A stretch of DNA of 64,000 nucleotides from Bacteroidota bacterium (lineage in GTDB: Bacteria; Bacteroidota; Bacteroidia; Chitinophagales; Chitinophagaceae): contig JAUZOE010000013.1 in assembly GCA_030706605.1 (NCBI GenBank), positions 21,853-85,852 on the forward strand, in the 5' to 3' direction. Numbering within the stretch: the stretch's first letter is position 1; the number at the start of each line of letters is the position of its first letter. Shown here piece by piece: positions 1-9,885 of the stretch. Both the position numbers and the translations under genes were made by a program. The notes beneath the pieces are model-generated. The model was not told the DNA's origin, made no database searches, and worked only from the letters and a program-made list of their open reading frames with translations.

Positions 1-801
1 GAAGAGCCTGGAACAGTTCCGAAATTTGCCATTATCGGGCAGCCAAATGTTGGTAAATCTTCATTATTGAATGCCTTAATAGGGCAGGAGCGTACTATAG
101 TCAGTGACATTGCAGGGACCACCAGGGATGCTGTTCACACTACTTACAATTTATTTAATAAAGAATTTATTTTAATAGATACTGCCGGTATACGCCGCAA
201 GAGTAAAGTGAATGAAGATCTTGAATTCTATTCGGTGATAAGGGCCATAAGCGCTGTGGATGAGGCAGACGTGTGTATTTTCTTATTAGATGCCGAAAAA
301 GGAATCACTGCCCAGGATTTGAGTATTTTTTCATTAGCTGAAAAAAAGGGAAAAGGAATCGTGGTATTGGTAAATAAATGGGATGTTGTAAAAAAAGAAA
401 CCAATACGGCGCGTGATTACGAAAAAGTATTGAAGAAGAAACTGGCTCCATTTGCAGATGTGCCCGTTTTATTTATTTCGGCAACAGAAAAGCTCCGCAT
501 TTTCCAGGCGATGGAAACAGCATTAAAGGTGTATGATAATCGCCGTCAAAAAATACCTACTTCAAAACTGAACGATACTATGCTGAAAGCAGTTGAAGCG
601 TATCATGCTCCCGTAGTGAGGGGACATGCTGTTAAAATAAAGTATGTAACGCAATTACCTACGATTGTTCCTTCATTTGCTTTTTTCTGTAACTATCCTG
701 ATGATATTAAAAAACCATACAGAAATTACCTGGAAAATAAAATGAGGGAAATATTTCCGTTAACAGGAGTGCCTATCCGGATTTTCTTCAGAAAAAAATA
801 A
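1..801 (+). CDS. der: GTPase Der/EngA, 5'-truncated by window edge
   Basis: Frame is open from base 1 (EEPGTVPKFAIIGQPNVGKSSLLNALIGQERTIVSDIAGTTRD); second G domain with NKWD and C-terminal KH-like domain. Confidence 0.93.
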   Translation, partial: EEPGTVPKFAIIGQPNVGKSSLLNALIGQERTIVSDIAGTTRDAVHTTYNLFNKEFILIDTAGIRRKSKVNEDLEFYSVIRAISAVDEADVCIFLLDAEKGITAQDLSIFSLAEKKGKGIVVLVNKWDVVKKETNTARDYEKVLKKKLAPFADVPVLFISATEKLRIFQAMETALKVYDNRRQKIPTSKLNDTMLKAVEAYHAPVVRGHAVKIKYVTQLPTIVPSFAFFCNYPDDIKKPYRNYLENKMREIFPLTGVPIRIFFRKK

Positions 802-831
802 CCTGTCTCCATAAATTCTTTTAAAATATGT

Positions 832-865
832 CTCCCGGATTTTTCCGGGGGTATTTTATTTTAGG
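832..865 (+). terminator. Rho-independent-type terminator after der
   Basis: CTCCCGGA-TTTT-TCCGGGGG stem-loop followed by a T-rich run. Confidence 0.65.
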
Positions 866-931
866 AACATGGAAAACTAAAAATCTATGTTAATTCCCAT
901 TATTTAAAGTTTAATTATCTATTTATACTAT

Positions 932-962
932 TTTGTATAAACAGGGAAACCAAGTATCTTTG
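932..962 (+). promoter_or_regulatory. Bacteroidota-type promoter of the suf operon
   Basis: TTTG (932-935) and TATCTTTG (955-962), 19 bp apart, match the TTTG / TAnnTTTG consensus. Confidence 0.6.
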
Positions 963-1005
963 CAACCGGAAATAATGGAGATTCCTACTAAAAAAATATG
1001 GTAAA

Positions 1006-2451
1006 ATGGAAGAAGAACTGAAAATGCTGGAGGAAACAGTAGCAAGTGATTATAAATATGGATTTGTTACTGATATTGATACAGATGTAATACCAAAAGG
1101 TCTTAGCGAAGATGTGATCCGGCTTATATCTTTAAAGAAAAATGAGCCTGAATGGATGTTGGAATGGCGATTAAAAGCTTACAAGCATTGGCTGAAGATG
1201 GAAGAGCCAAAATGGCCCAATGTTAAATACCCTGAAATCAATTACCAGGACGTAATTTATTACGCGGCACCAAAGAAAAAGCCAAAAGTGAACAGCCTGG
1301 ATGAAGTAGATCCGGAATTGCTAAAAACCTTTGAAAAATTAGGTATTTCCCTTGGCGAACAAAAACGCCTGACGGGTGTGGCAGTAGATGTGGTGATGGA
1401 TAGTGTGTCGGTAGCTACTTCTTTTAAAGAACAACTATCTGAAATTGGCGTTATTTTTTGTTCTATAAGTGAGGCGATTCAAAATCATCCTGACTTGGTA
1501 AAAAAATATATGGGCTCTGTAGTGCCTATGACTGATAATTATTTTGCTGCCTTAAATTCTGCGGTTTTCACCGATGGTTCTTTTTGTTATATCCCCAAAG
1601 GCGTTAGATGCCCGATGGAATTATCTACTTATTTCCGAATCAATACAGAAAATGCCGGCCAGTTTGAACGCACATTAATTATTGCTGAAGATGAAGCGTA
1701 TGTAAGTTATCTTGAAGGTTGCACTGCCCCTATGCGCGACGAAAATCAATTGCATGCAGCAGTAGTAGAATTAATAGCCAAAGAAAAAGCAGAAATCAAA
1801 TATTCTACTGTTCAAAACTGGTATCCCGGCGATGAGAACGGACGTGGGGGTATTTACAATTTTGTTACAAAACGGGGAATATGCGCGGGGAATTATTCTA
1901 AAATTTCATGGACCCAGGTAGAAACGGGTTCTTCTATAACCTGGAAATATCCGAGTGTAATTCTTAAAGGGGATAATTCAATCGGGGAATTCTATTCGGT
2001 AGCTTTAACCAATAATTTTCAGCAGGCTGATACCGGAACCAAGATGATACACCTGGGGAAAAATACCAAAAGCAGAATTGTATCAAAGGGGATTTCAGCC
2101 GGGAGAAGTCAGAATAGTTATCGGGGCCTGGTTCGCGCGGGTAAAAATGCATTGAATGCACGCAATTATTCACAATGCGATTCTTTATTACTTGGCGATA
2201 AATGTGGAGCACATACATTTCCATACATTGAATCCAAAAATAAAACGGCCGTAATTGAGCATGAGGCCACTACTTCTAAAATTGGGGAAGACCAGCTTTT
2301 TTATTGTGAACAACGTGGTATAGACGCAGAGACTGCCGTGGCATTGATTGTTACTGGTTTTGCAAAAGAAGTAATGAACCAGTTGCCCATGGAATTTGCC
2401 GTAGAAGCACAAAAATTATTAGCTATCAGTTTAGAAGGTAGCGTAGGTTAA
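1006..2451 (+). CDS. sufB: Fe-S cluster assembly protein SufB
   Basis: 481 aa, SufB family sequence; first gene of a sufBCDSE-type operon. Confidence 0.95.
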   Translation: MEEELKMLEETVASDYKYGFVTDIDTDVIPKGLSEDVIRLISLKKNEPEWMLEWRLKAYKHWLKMEEPKWPNVKYPEINYQDVIYYAAPKKKPKVNSLDEVDPELLKTFEKLGISLGEQKRLTGVAVDVVMDSVSVATSFKEQLSEIGVIFCSISEAIQNHPDLVKKYMGSVVPMTDNYFAALNSAVFTDGSFCYIPKGVRCPMELSTYFRINTENAGQFERTLIIAEDEAYVSYLEGCTAPMRDENQLHAAVVELIAKEKAEIKYSTVQNWYPGDENGRGGIYNFVTKRGICAGNYSKISWTQVETGSSITWKYPSVILKGDNSIGEFYSVALTNNFQQADTGTKMIHLGKNTKSRIVSKGISAGRSQNSYRGLVRAGKNALNARNYSQCDSLLLGDKCGAHTFPYIESKNKTAVIEHEATTSKIGEDQLFYCEQRGIDAETAVALIVTGFAKEVMNQLPMEFAVEAQKLLAISLEGSVG

Positions 2452-2490
2452 TACTTATAAAATCATTTACTAATTTATATTAAAAGAGAC

Positions 2491-3258
2491 ATGTTATTAT
2501 CAATTAAAAATCTTCACGCATCAATTGAAGGAAAACAAATACTGAAAGGAATTAATTTAGATATTCAGCCGGGAGAAGTTCATGCGATCATGGGACCCAA
2601 TGGTTCAGGTAAAAGTACACTGGCATCGGTTTTGGCAGGAAGAGAAGAGTATGAAGTGACAGAAGGTTCTGTAGAATTTGATGGAAAAAACATGCTGGAG
2701 CTATCTCCAGAAGACAGGTCCCGTGAAGGTTTGTTTTTGGCATTTCAATACCCAGTAGAAATTCCGGGTGTAAGCACTACCAATTTCATTAAAACTGCGG
2801 TAAATGAAAAAAGAAAATATCATGGGCAGGAGCCAATGGATGCGGTTGCTTTTTTAAAACTAATGAAACAAAAAATTGAATTGGTAGAAATTGATAAATC
2901 CTTATTAAGCCGGTCTATCAACGAAGGCTTTTCTGGTGGAGAAAAAAAGAGAAATGAAATTTTTCAGATGGCCATGCTTGAACCTAAACTGGCTATTCTT
3001 GATGAAACAGATTCAGGCCTGGATATAGATGCTTTAAGGATTGTAGCTAAAGGCGTAAATAAATTGCGTAATTCAGAAAGAGGCATTATAGTGATTACTC
3101 ACTATCAACGGCTACTCGATTATTTACAACCGGATTTTGTTCATGTATTGGTAAATGGCCGTATCGTAAAATCGGGAACCAAGGCCCTGGCATTGGAACT
3201 CGAAGAAAAAGGATACGATTTTATTAAAGATGAAATTAGCTTAACAGCAGCTTTATAG
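2491..3258 (+). CDS. sufC: Fe-S cluster assembly ATPase SufC
   Basis: ABC ATPase with GPNGSGKST Walker A and FSGGEKKRNE signature. Confidence 0.96.
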   Translation: MLLSIKNLHASIEGKQILKGINLDIQPGEVHAIMGPNGSGKSTLASVLAGREEYEVTEGSVEFDGKNMLELSPEDRSREGLFLAFQYPVEIPGVSTTNFIKTAVNEKRKYHGQEPMDAVAFLKLMKQKIELVEIDKSLLSRSINEGFSGGEKKRNEIFQMAMLEPKLAILDETDSGLDIDALRIVAKGVNKLRNSERGIIVITHYQRLLDYLQPDFVHVLVNGRIVKSGTKALALELEEKGYDFIKDEISLTAAL

Positions 3259-3282
3259 TTGTTACCTAAAAGAGAAAAGAAA

Positions 3283-4599
3283 ATGGACCCAATCAATATC
3301 AGTTATTTCGGAGAAAAATTTAACCGGCTTCAATTGGCCAATCCGGATAACCTTTTAAATAGCATCAGGAAAGAAGGTTTTAAGACATTCAATGAATCCG
3401 GTTTGCCAGGAACCAAAAATGAAGAATGGAAATACACCAGGATCAGTAATTTATTTCATAAAGAATATCATTTAACTGAAGATGAATTGAAATCTGAGAT
3501 CAACATTTCAGATGTAAATGCAGTTCGGTTGCCGGGGTCAGAAAATGCCACTGAATTGGTATTTGCCAATGGTAAATTTATACCTGAACTTTCTACCATC
3601 CGGTCATCAGATAATGAATTAGTGATATTGCCTTTGGAAGAAGCTGCAAAAGGAGTTTTTAAAGAATTGATACATGAGCATCTTGACAAGAGCAGTCTTT
3701 TTATCAAAGATGGTATTCATGCACTCAATACTTCCTTCATTTATGGCGGTGTTTTTATTTATGTAAATAAAAACAAGGTGCTGGATAATCCTGTCTATCT
3801 CTACCATATTTCAGATGCGCGTGAAAATCATACACTTTCACAACCACGCAGCCTGGTATTTGTAGACGAAAGTGCCAAATTGCAAGTGGTGGAAACCTAT
3901 AGTACAATTGGTTCTATGGATAGTTTTACTAATGAAGTAATAGAAATAATAGTAGATACCAATGCAATAGTAGAATATTATAAGATTCAAAATGATTCCA
4001 TAACAGCAAGCCAGGTGGGTACCACGCATATCAGGCAGATAGGGAAAAGTTTTGTTCATGCATTAACCATATCACTCAATGGAGGTATGATCCGTAATAA
4101 TACTGATATCATAATGGAGGCCGCAGGAAATGAAGCTCACATGTATGGGTTGTATTTATTAAAAGGACATACTCATGTTGACAATCATACTTTGGTAGAT
4201 AATACCAAACCCAATTGCTTCAGCAATGAGTTATATAAAGGAATTATTGACGAGCAGGCAACCGGGGTATTTAGCGGTAAAATTTTTGTAAGGCCGGATG
4301 CGCAAAAAACAAATGCCTACCAGTCTAATAAAAATATTTTATTGAGCGATGATGCTACGGTAAATACCAAACCTCAACTGGAAATTTTTGCTGATGATGT
4401 AAAATGTTCACATGGTTGCACTGTTGGCCAGTTAGATGAAGAAGCAATGTACTATTTAAGAACCCGTGGTATTTCAAAAGAACATGCGCAGTCTATGTTG
4501 TTAGAAGCTTTTGCTGCTGATATTGTAGGGCAGATAAAGCCGGAACCATTGCGCATATATGTAGAAGAAATGATTTCTGAACGCTTATCTGTAAATTAA
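3283..4599 (+). CDS. sufD: Fe-S cluster assembly protein SufD
   Basis: SufD-like; ORF opens at TTG 3259 but ATG 3283 (MDPINISYFGEKF) is the more likely start. Confidence 0.92.
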   Translation: MDPINISYFGEKFNRLQLANPDNLLNSIRKEGFKTFNESGLPGTKNEEWKYTRISNLFHKEYHLTEDELKSEINISDVNAVRLPGSENATELVFANGKFIPELSTIRSSDNELVILPLEEAAKGVFKELIHEHLDKSSLFIKDGIHALNTSFIYGGVFIYVNKNKVLDNPVYLYHISDARENHTLSQPRSLVFVDESAKLQVVETYSTIGSMDSFTNEVIEIIVDTNAIVEYYKIQNDSITASQVGTTHIRQIGKSFVHALTISLNGGMIRNNTDIIMEAAGNEAHMYGLYLLKGHTHVDNHTLVDNTKPNCFSNELYKGIIDEQATGVFSGKIFVRPDAQKTNAYQSNKNILLSDDATVNTKPQLEIFADDVKCSHGCTVGQLDEEAMYYLRTRGISKEHAQSMLLEAFAADIVGQIKPEPLRIYVEEMISERLSVN

Positions 4600-4601
4600 T
4601 C

Positions 4602-5846
4602 ATGGCAGAGTTAACCATCATATCACCAGCTTTTGATGTAAATGAAATAAGGAAGTGCTTTCCTGTTCTGGAAAGAGAAGTAAAAAATCAATTGCTGGTT
4701 TACCTGGATAATGCAGCCACATCTCAAAAACCACAAAGTGTTATTGACGCGCTAAGTCATTATTATTCTAATTACAACGCTAATATCCATCGTGGTATAC
4801 ATACATTGGCAGAGGAAGCTACAGCGGCTTATGAAGCCACACGCGTTACCGTAAAAGATTTTATTGGCGCTCCTTCTTCAGATGAAATCATTTTTACCAG
4901 GGGAACCACAGAAGGAATCAACCTGGTGGCTTACACCTGGGGAAGACAAAATATAAATGCCGGTGATGAAATTATTATTTCAGCAATGGAACATCATTCT
5001 AATATCGTTCCGTGGCAAATACTTTGTGAAGAAAAAAAGGCAGTTTTAAAAGTAATTCCCGTAAATGATGAAGGTGAACTGTTGATGGATGAATATAGAA
5101 AATTACTTTCACCAAAAACGAAATTGGTTTCTGTTGTTCATGTATCCAATGCATTGGGAACCATTAATCCTGTAAAAGAAATTATTGATGCAGCTCATAA
5201 CATTGGTGCTCTTGTTCTAATTGACGGGGCTCAATCTACGGTGCATTTGGATATTGATGTTCAAAAATTAAATTGTGATTTTTTTGCATTTTCAGGGCAT
5301 AAAGTTTATGGTCCCACAGGTGTTGGCGTTCTTTATGGCAAAAAGAAAATTCTGGAGAGCATGCCCGTATTTATGGGCGGAGGAGAAATGATTAAAGAAG
5401 TAACTTTTGAAAAAACTACTTATAATAGTTTACCCTATAAATATGAAGCAGGTACACCGAATATTGCAGACACCATTGCCTTAAAAGTGGCATTGGATTT
5501 CATGACCGAAACGGGGAAAGAGATGGCAGCCTCACATGAAAATGATTTACTGAAGTATGCTACCCAACAATTAGAAACTATTCCGGGTTTGCGTATCATT
5601 GGCAAAGCGAAAGAGAAAGTGAGTCTGGTGTCTTTTGTGATTGATAAAATTCACCCGCAGGATATCGGTGTTTTATTAGATAACCAGGGAATTGCCGTAA
5701 GAACGGGTCATCACTGCACACAACCTTTGATGAAGCGTTTTGGAATTCCGGGCACAGTAAGAGCTTCTTTTGCTATGTATAATACTAAAGAAGAAGTAGA
5801 CAGGCTGATTGTGGGATTACAAAAAGCCATAAAAATGTTAGCATAA
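4602..5846 (+). CDS. sufS: Cysteine desulfurase SufS
   Basis: PLP-dependent class V aminotransferase; FSGHKVYGPTGVGVLYGKK and RTGHHCTQP motifs. Confidence 0.95.
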   Translation: MAELTIISPAFDVNEIRKCFPVLEREVKNQLLVYLDNAATSQKPQSVIDALSHYYSNYNANIHRGIHTLAEEATAAYEATRVTVKDFIGAPSSDEIIFTRGTTEGINLVAYTWGRQNINAGDEIIISAMEHHSNIVPWQILCEEKKAVLKVIPVNDEGELLMDEYRKLLSPKTKLVSVVHVSNALGTINPVKEIIDAAHNIGALVLIDGAQSTVHLDIDVQKLNCDFFAFSGHKVYGPTGVGVLYGKKKILESMPVFMGGGEMIKEVTFEKTTYNSLPYKYEAGTPNIADTIALKVALDFMTETGKEMAASHENDLLKYATQQLETIPGLRIIGKAKEKVSLVSFVIDKIHPQDIGVLLDNQGIAVRTGHHCTQPLMKRFGIPGTVRASFAMYNTKEEVDRLIVGLQKAIKMLA

Positions 5847-5848
5847 AA

Positions 5849-6298
5849 ATGAACAATAATCAAACTATAGAAGATACGGAAGCGGGAATTATAGAATCAT
5901 TTTCCTGGTTCGAAAACTGGGAAGAAAAATACGAATACATAATTGAGTTAGGGAAGAAACTTCCGGCATTGGAAGAGGAATATAAAAAAGATGAGAATAT
6001 AATTAAGGGGTGCCAATCTACCGTTTGGCTTGCTTCTGAATACAAAAACGGGAAGGTATTTTATAAAGCGGATAGTGATGCGCTTATTGTAAAAGGCCTG
6101 GTCAGCATGTTGATCTCTGTTTTATCTGGTCATACTCCCGATGAAATACTGGATGCAAAACTGGGCTTTATAAAAGAAATAGGCATGATGGCACACCTGG
6201 CACAAACCCGTTCCAACGGGCTGGTAGCTATGGTAAAGCAAATTAAAAATTATGCCCTGGCTTATAAATCAATTAGTGTTGTAGGAAAAACGATATAA
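5849..6298 (+). CDS. sufE: Cysteine desulfuration protein SufE
   Basis: SufE family with GCQSTVWL motif. Confidence 0.93.
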   Translation: MNNNQTIEDTEAGIIESFSWFENWEEKYEYIIELGKKLPALEEEYKKDENIIKGCQSTVWLASEYKNGKVFYKADSDALIVKGLVSMLISVLSGHTPDEILDAKLGFIKEIGMMAHLAQTRSNGLVAMVKQIKNYALAYKSISVVGKTI

Positions 6299-6612
6299 TG
6301 ATGGAAACTGAAATACTAAAAGAAAAGGTGATTGCGTGTTTGCAAACTATTTATGATCCTGAAATTCCGGTAAGTATTTACGAATTAGGATTAATATATG
6401 AAATAGATATTTTGCCTATCAATAATGTTCAGATTGTAATGACTTTGACAGCTCCGAGTTGTCCGTCTGCGCAGGAGATACCGATTGAAGTAGATCAGAA
6501 AGTGAGAATGATAGAAGGGGTTAATGATGTTCATGTTTCTGTAGTGTGGGATCCGCCATGGGACAGAAGTATGATGAGTGAAGCAGCTATGTTAGAATTA
6601 GGATTTATGTAA
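6298..6612 (+). CDS. SufT / MIP18-like (DUF59) protein
   Basis: YDPEIPVSIYELGLIYEI and TAPSCPSAQEIP typical of the DUF59 family. Confidence 0.88.
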   Translation: MMETEILKEKVIACLQTIYDPEIPVSIYELGLIYEIDILPINNVQIVMTLTAPSCPSAQEIPIEVDQKVRMIEGVNDVHVSVVWDPPWDRSMMSEAAMLELGFM

Positions 6613-6724
6613 TTATTCTCCCCGAAATAGGATGAAGGGACTTAGGGGATTGCTCGTTAAATTTTAAATATTTTTTTTATCATATAAAATACTGCCTTGT
6701 TTCCTTTTGGGTTAGAGGCCAATT

Positions 6725-7195
6725 ATGAAAATAACAGCACAAGAAGAATATGGTTTACGAATACTTTTACGCATTGCAAAATGTAATGAAGAAGAGAGCA
6801 TGAGTATCCAGGCACTGAGTGTGGCTGAAGGTATTTCTCCGGCTTATGTGGCCAAACTGACAAGAATACTTCGTAAAGCAGGGTATATCAATAGTACGCC
6901 GGGAAATATAGGCGGATACATCCTTGCAAAATCTGCCAGGGAAATTAATATTAATCATGTTTTGAAAACTCTTGGTGGTAAGCTATTCAGCAAAGAATTT
7001 TGCAATGACTATTCAGGTGCAATGAAATTATGCACTAATTCAGTAGATTGTTCGACACGTTCTTTATGGCAAATGATTCAATTTACTGTAGACCAATTAT
7101 TAGATAAAGTTTCTTTATACGACCTCTCTGCCTCCGAAGAAAAATCCGGCAAATTATTAAATAATATCTTGGAACAGATACCAACTTCTTTGTAG
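6725..7195 (+). CDS. Rrf2 family transcriptional regulator
   Basis: MKITAQEEYGLRILLRIAK start; three Cys spaced CX9CX5C; last gene after suf. Confidence 0.88.
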   Translation: MKITAQEEYGLRILLRIAKCNEEESMSIQALSVAEGISPAYVAKLTRILRKAGYINSTPGNIGGYILAKSAREININHVLKTLGGKLFSKEFCNDYSGAMKLCTNSVDCSTRSLWQMIQFTVDQLLDKVSLYDLSASEEKSGKLLNNILEQIPTSL

Positions 7196-7427
7196 TTATA
7201 ATCTAATTGTGTGAAGCTTTTCAAGGACAGAGATTAATATAATTGGTCAAACATTGTAGTTCCTATCTTATATCGCGATCACTTCATTTCAATATAAATA
7301 TTGATTTGTCTAGCCCTCAATTAATGGGATTCAATAAATTCTATCATCTTTGTTTTAATTTCATAGATTAGCATTATGGATCAGAAATTTCAGGCTTAGA
7401 GGGGGCAAAAATAACTATACTATAATT

Positions 7428-9629
7428 ATGAAATCAATTTGTACACTTCTTTTATTATGTGCTTTTAGAACTATTGATGCGCAAAATATTGCCCAGCAAA
7501 AACTGGAACAATTACCGCTCTATCCTTCCAGTGAAATAAAAGCTGCGCAAGGCGACTGGTTGTTGAATAATGCACATGCTATTACAAAAATCTACAGATC
7601 GGGAAATCGCAAAGATCTGATCATTACCAATGGATTAATATGCCGCCGGTTCAGGCTGCAACCCTATATGGCATGCTTTGGATTCCAAAACCTTATTACC
7701 GGAAAAGAAATGCTTCGTGCCATAGAGCCGGAAGCAGAGGTGGAAATCAATGGCAAATCATATAACATCGGAGGTGCGAAAGGACAATTTGAAAGAGGCT
7801 ATCTTCAATATGACTGGCTGGATCAATTCAAAAACGACCCACAGGCTTTTCAACTGGTTGATTTTTCAATTCGAAACATACAACCTCGTTTGAAATGGAA
7901 ACCAGCGAGGTGGAATACCAATCAACAATGGTCGCCTGCAGGGAAAGAAATAGATTTTACATTCCGGCTCGCTGGTAATGAATTGGAGGGTGTAACCATA
8001 GATGTTATATATGAAATGTATGATAATATGCCTCTCATGTCCAAAAGTATGGTAGTGCATAATGCAGGCAATAATTCAATCACTATTAATACTTTTAAAA
8101 GTGAGAAGCTGGCAATGGTAGAAGAAAGCTCAGGTGTTAACAAAGATGGGTTTCTTCCTTCTCCTCACATCTGCATACAAAGTGATTATGCTTTTGGCGG
8201 TAGTTCTTATGCCGATGCCAATCATACTACTTGTTGGCTTCGTGACTCATTATTTACTTCGCAAGTAAATTATAATCTTCAGACTCATTGCCTGCTTGAA
8301 AGTAAGCCACCTATTGGCCCCGATTATGTTGTACAACCCGGACAAAATTTTGAGACATTTCATACATACGAATTAATGTATGATAGCTATGATAGGGAAC
8401 GTTGCGGCCTGGCTGAACGGAAAATGTACCGGGTTCTTGCGCCCTGGGCCACTGAAAACCCTATGTTTCTTCACCTCACTACTACCAATCCGGAAAAGGT
8501 AAAAACGGCTATTGATCAGTGCGCGGAAGTTGGTTTTGAAATGGTAATCCTTAGTTTTGGCAGTGGACTGAATATGGAAGATACTAGTGATGCCAATATT
8601 AAAAAATTCAAAGAATTAGTGAACTATTCCCATTCTAAAGGGATTGAAATGGGAGGTTATTCTTTGTTTTCGAGTCGGAGCATTGATGTGGTGGATGATG
8701 TGATCAACCCTGAAACCGGTAAGCCTGGTGGTACTATTTTTGGTAATGCTCCTTGTTTAGGTAGTAATTGGGGGCTAGGCTATCTTCAAAAGTTGAAAAC
8801 TTTTATTACCAAAACCGGATTTACTATACTGGAAAATGATGGACCTTACCCTGGTGATATCTGTGCTTCTGTTTCACACCCGGGGCATACTGGTATTAAT
8901 GATTCACAATGGAACCAATGGAATTTAGAAACTTCTTTTTACGGATGGCTTCGTGAAAGAGATGTGTACCTGAATGCACCTGACTGGTATTTTCTGAATG
9001 GTTCCAGTAAAATCGCTATCGGGTATCGCGAAGATAACTGGTCATTACCGAGAGAGCGACAGATTATGCTTGGGCGGCAAAATATTTATGATGGTACTTG
9101 GGATAAAACACCGGGTATGAGTTGGACTTTTGTTCCTTTGACTCAATATCATGGAGGAGGCGCAGCAGCAACTATAGAACCTTTGCATGAGCACCTGGAT
9201 GCGTATGAGGCCCACTTGGTTCAGAATTTCGGGAGTGGTGTGCAGGCGTGCTACCGTGGTCCCAGGTTATATGACACGCCGGCTACAGAAATATTGGTAA
9301 AAAAGGAGGTGGCATGGTATAAAAAATACAGAAATATCCTGAACGCAGATATCATTCATATCCGTCGTCCCGATGGAAGAGATTATGATGCAATAATGCA
9401 TGCAGATCCTAAAGGAAAAGAAAAAGCCTTGGTAATGGTCTATAATCCTCTTGACAGTAGTATTATCCGGAACATAAAATTGCCATTATATTATACCGGA
9501 TTAACCACTGTGGCCAGGATAAAAGAAAAAGAAAATAAATCGCAATTGTATCATTTAAACAGAGATTATTCTGTAGATGTTTCGGTGACAATAAAACCGC
9601 ATTCTTATACCTGGCTGGTAATTGAATAA
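7428..9629 (+). CDS. Secreted alpha-galactosidase-like glycoside hydrolase
   Basis: Signal peptide, then N-terminal beta domain and TIM-barrel-like segments (FTILENDGPYPGDICASVSHPGHTG); family assigned by recollection. Confidence 0.5.
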   Translation: MKSICTLLLLCAFRTIDAQNIAQQKLEQLPLYPSSEIKAAQGDWLLNNAHAITKIYRSGNRKDLIITNGLICRRFRLQPYMACFGFQNLITGKEMLRAIEPEAEVEINGKSYNIGGAKGQFERGYLQYDWLDQFKNDPQAFQLVDFSIRNIQPRLKWKPARWNTNQQWSPAGKEIDFTFRLAGNELEGVTIDVIYEMYDNMPLMSKSMVVHNAGNNSITINTFKSEKLAMVEESSGVNKDGFLPSPHICIQSDYAFGGSSYADANHTTCWLRDSLFTSQVNYNLQTHCLLESKPPIGPDYVVQPGQNFETFHTYELMYDSYDRERCGLAERKMYRVLAPWATENPMFLHLTTTNPEKVKTAIDQCAEVGFEMVILSFGSGLNMEDTSDANIKKFKELVNYSHSKGIEMGGYSLFSSRSIDVVDDVINPETGKPGGTIFGNAPCLGSNWGLGYLQKLKTFITKTGFTILENDGPYPGDICASVSHPGHTGINDSQWNQWNLETSFYGWLRERDVYLNAPDWYFLNGSSKIAIGYREDNWSLPRERQIMLGRQNIYDGTWDKTPGMSWTFVPLTQYHGGGAAATIEPLHEHLDAYEAHLVQNFGSGVQACYRGPRLYDTPATEILVKKEVAWYKKYRNILNADIIHIRRPDGRDYDAIMHADPKGKEKALVMVYNPLDSSIIRNIKLPLYYTGLTTVARIKEKENKSQLYHLNRDYSVDVSVTIKPHSYTWLVIE

Positions 9630-9842
9630 GGGTGATTTTTAATGAATGATTATTGTCGTTAAGCGGAGACATCTTTATCATCATTACCAATGAGGGCTTT
9701 ATTGTAAACTTCCCCAAAGTTCGACCATTTAAAAGTTGAATTTGATTTTTAGGCTATAATGTAAAATGGATTCCTGAATCTTTAAGACATTGATTATGTA
9801 AAGCAAATGATAGTTCACTTAGAAGAAATATATGAGGGCAGT

Positions 9843-9881
9843 GTTCATCCCAATTTAATAGACTTAAAATATTGGATGAAC
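9843..9881 (-). terminator. Stem-loop 3' of the sigma-54 response regulator gene
   Basis: GTTCATCCCAAT ... ATTGGATGAAC inverted repeat ending 5 bp from the stop codon; weak T tract. Confidence 0.35.
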
Positions 9882-9885
9882 TAAC

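Noticed and set aside
1964-2412. Minus-strand ORFs of 86 and 74 aa within sufB
   Set aside because: Fully antisense to a well-supported core gene, with no domain-like sequence; the same reasoning applies to other short antisense ORFs in the track
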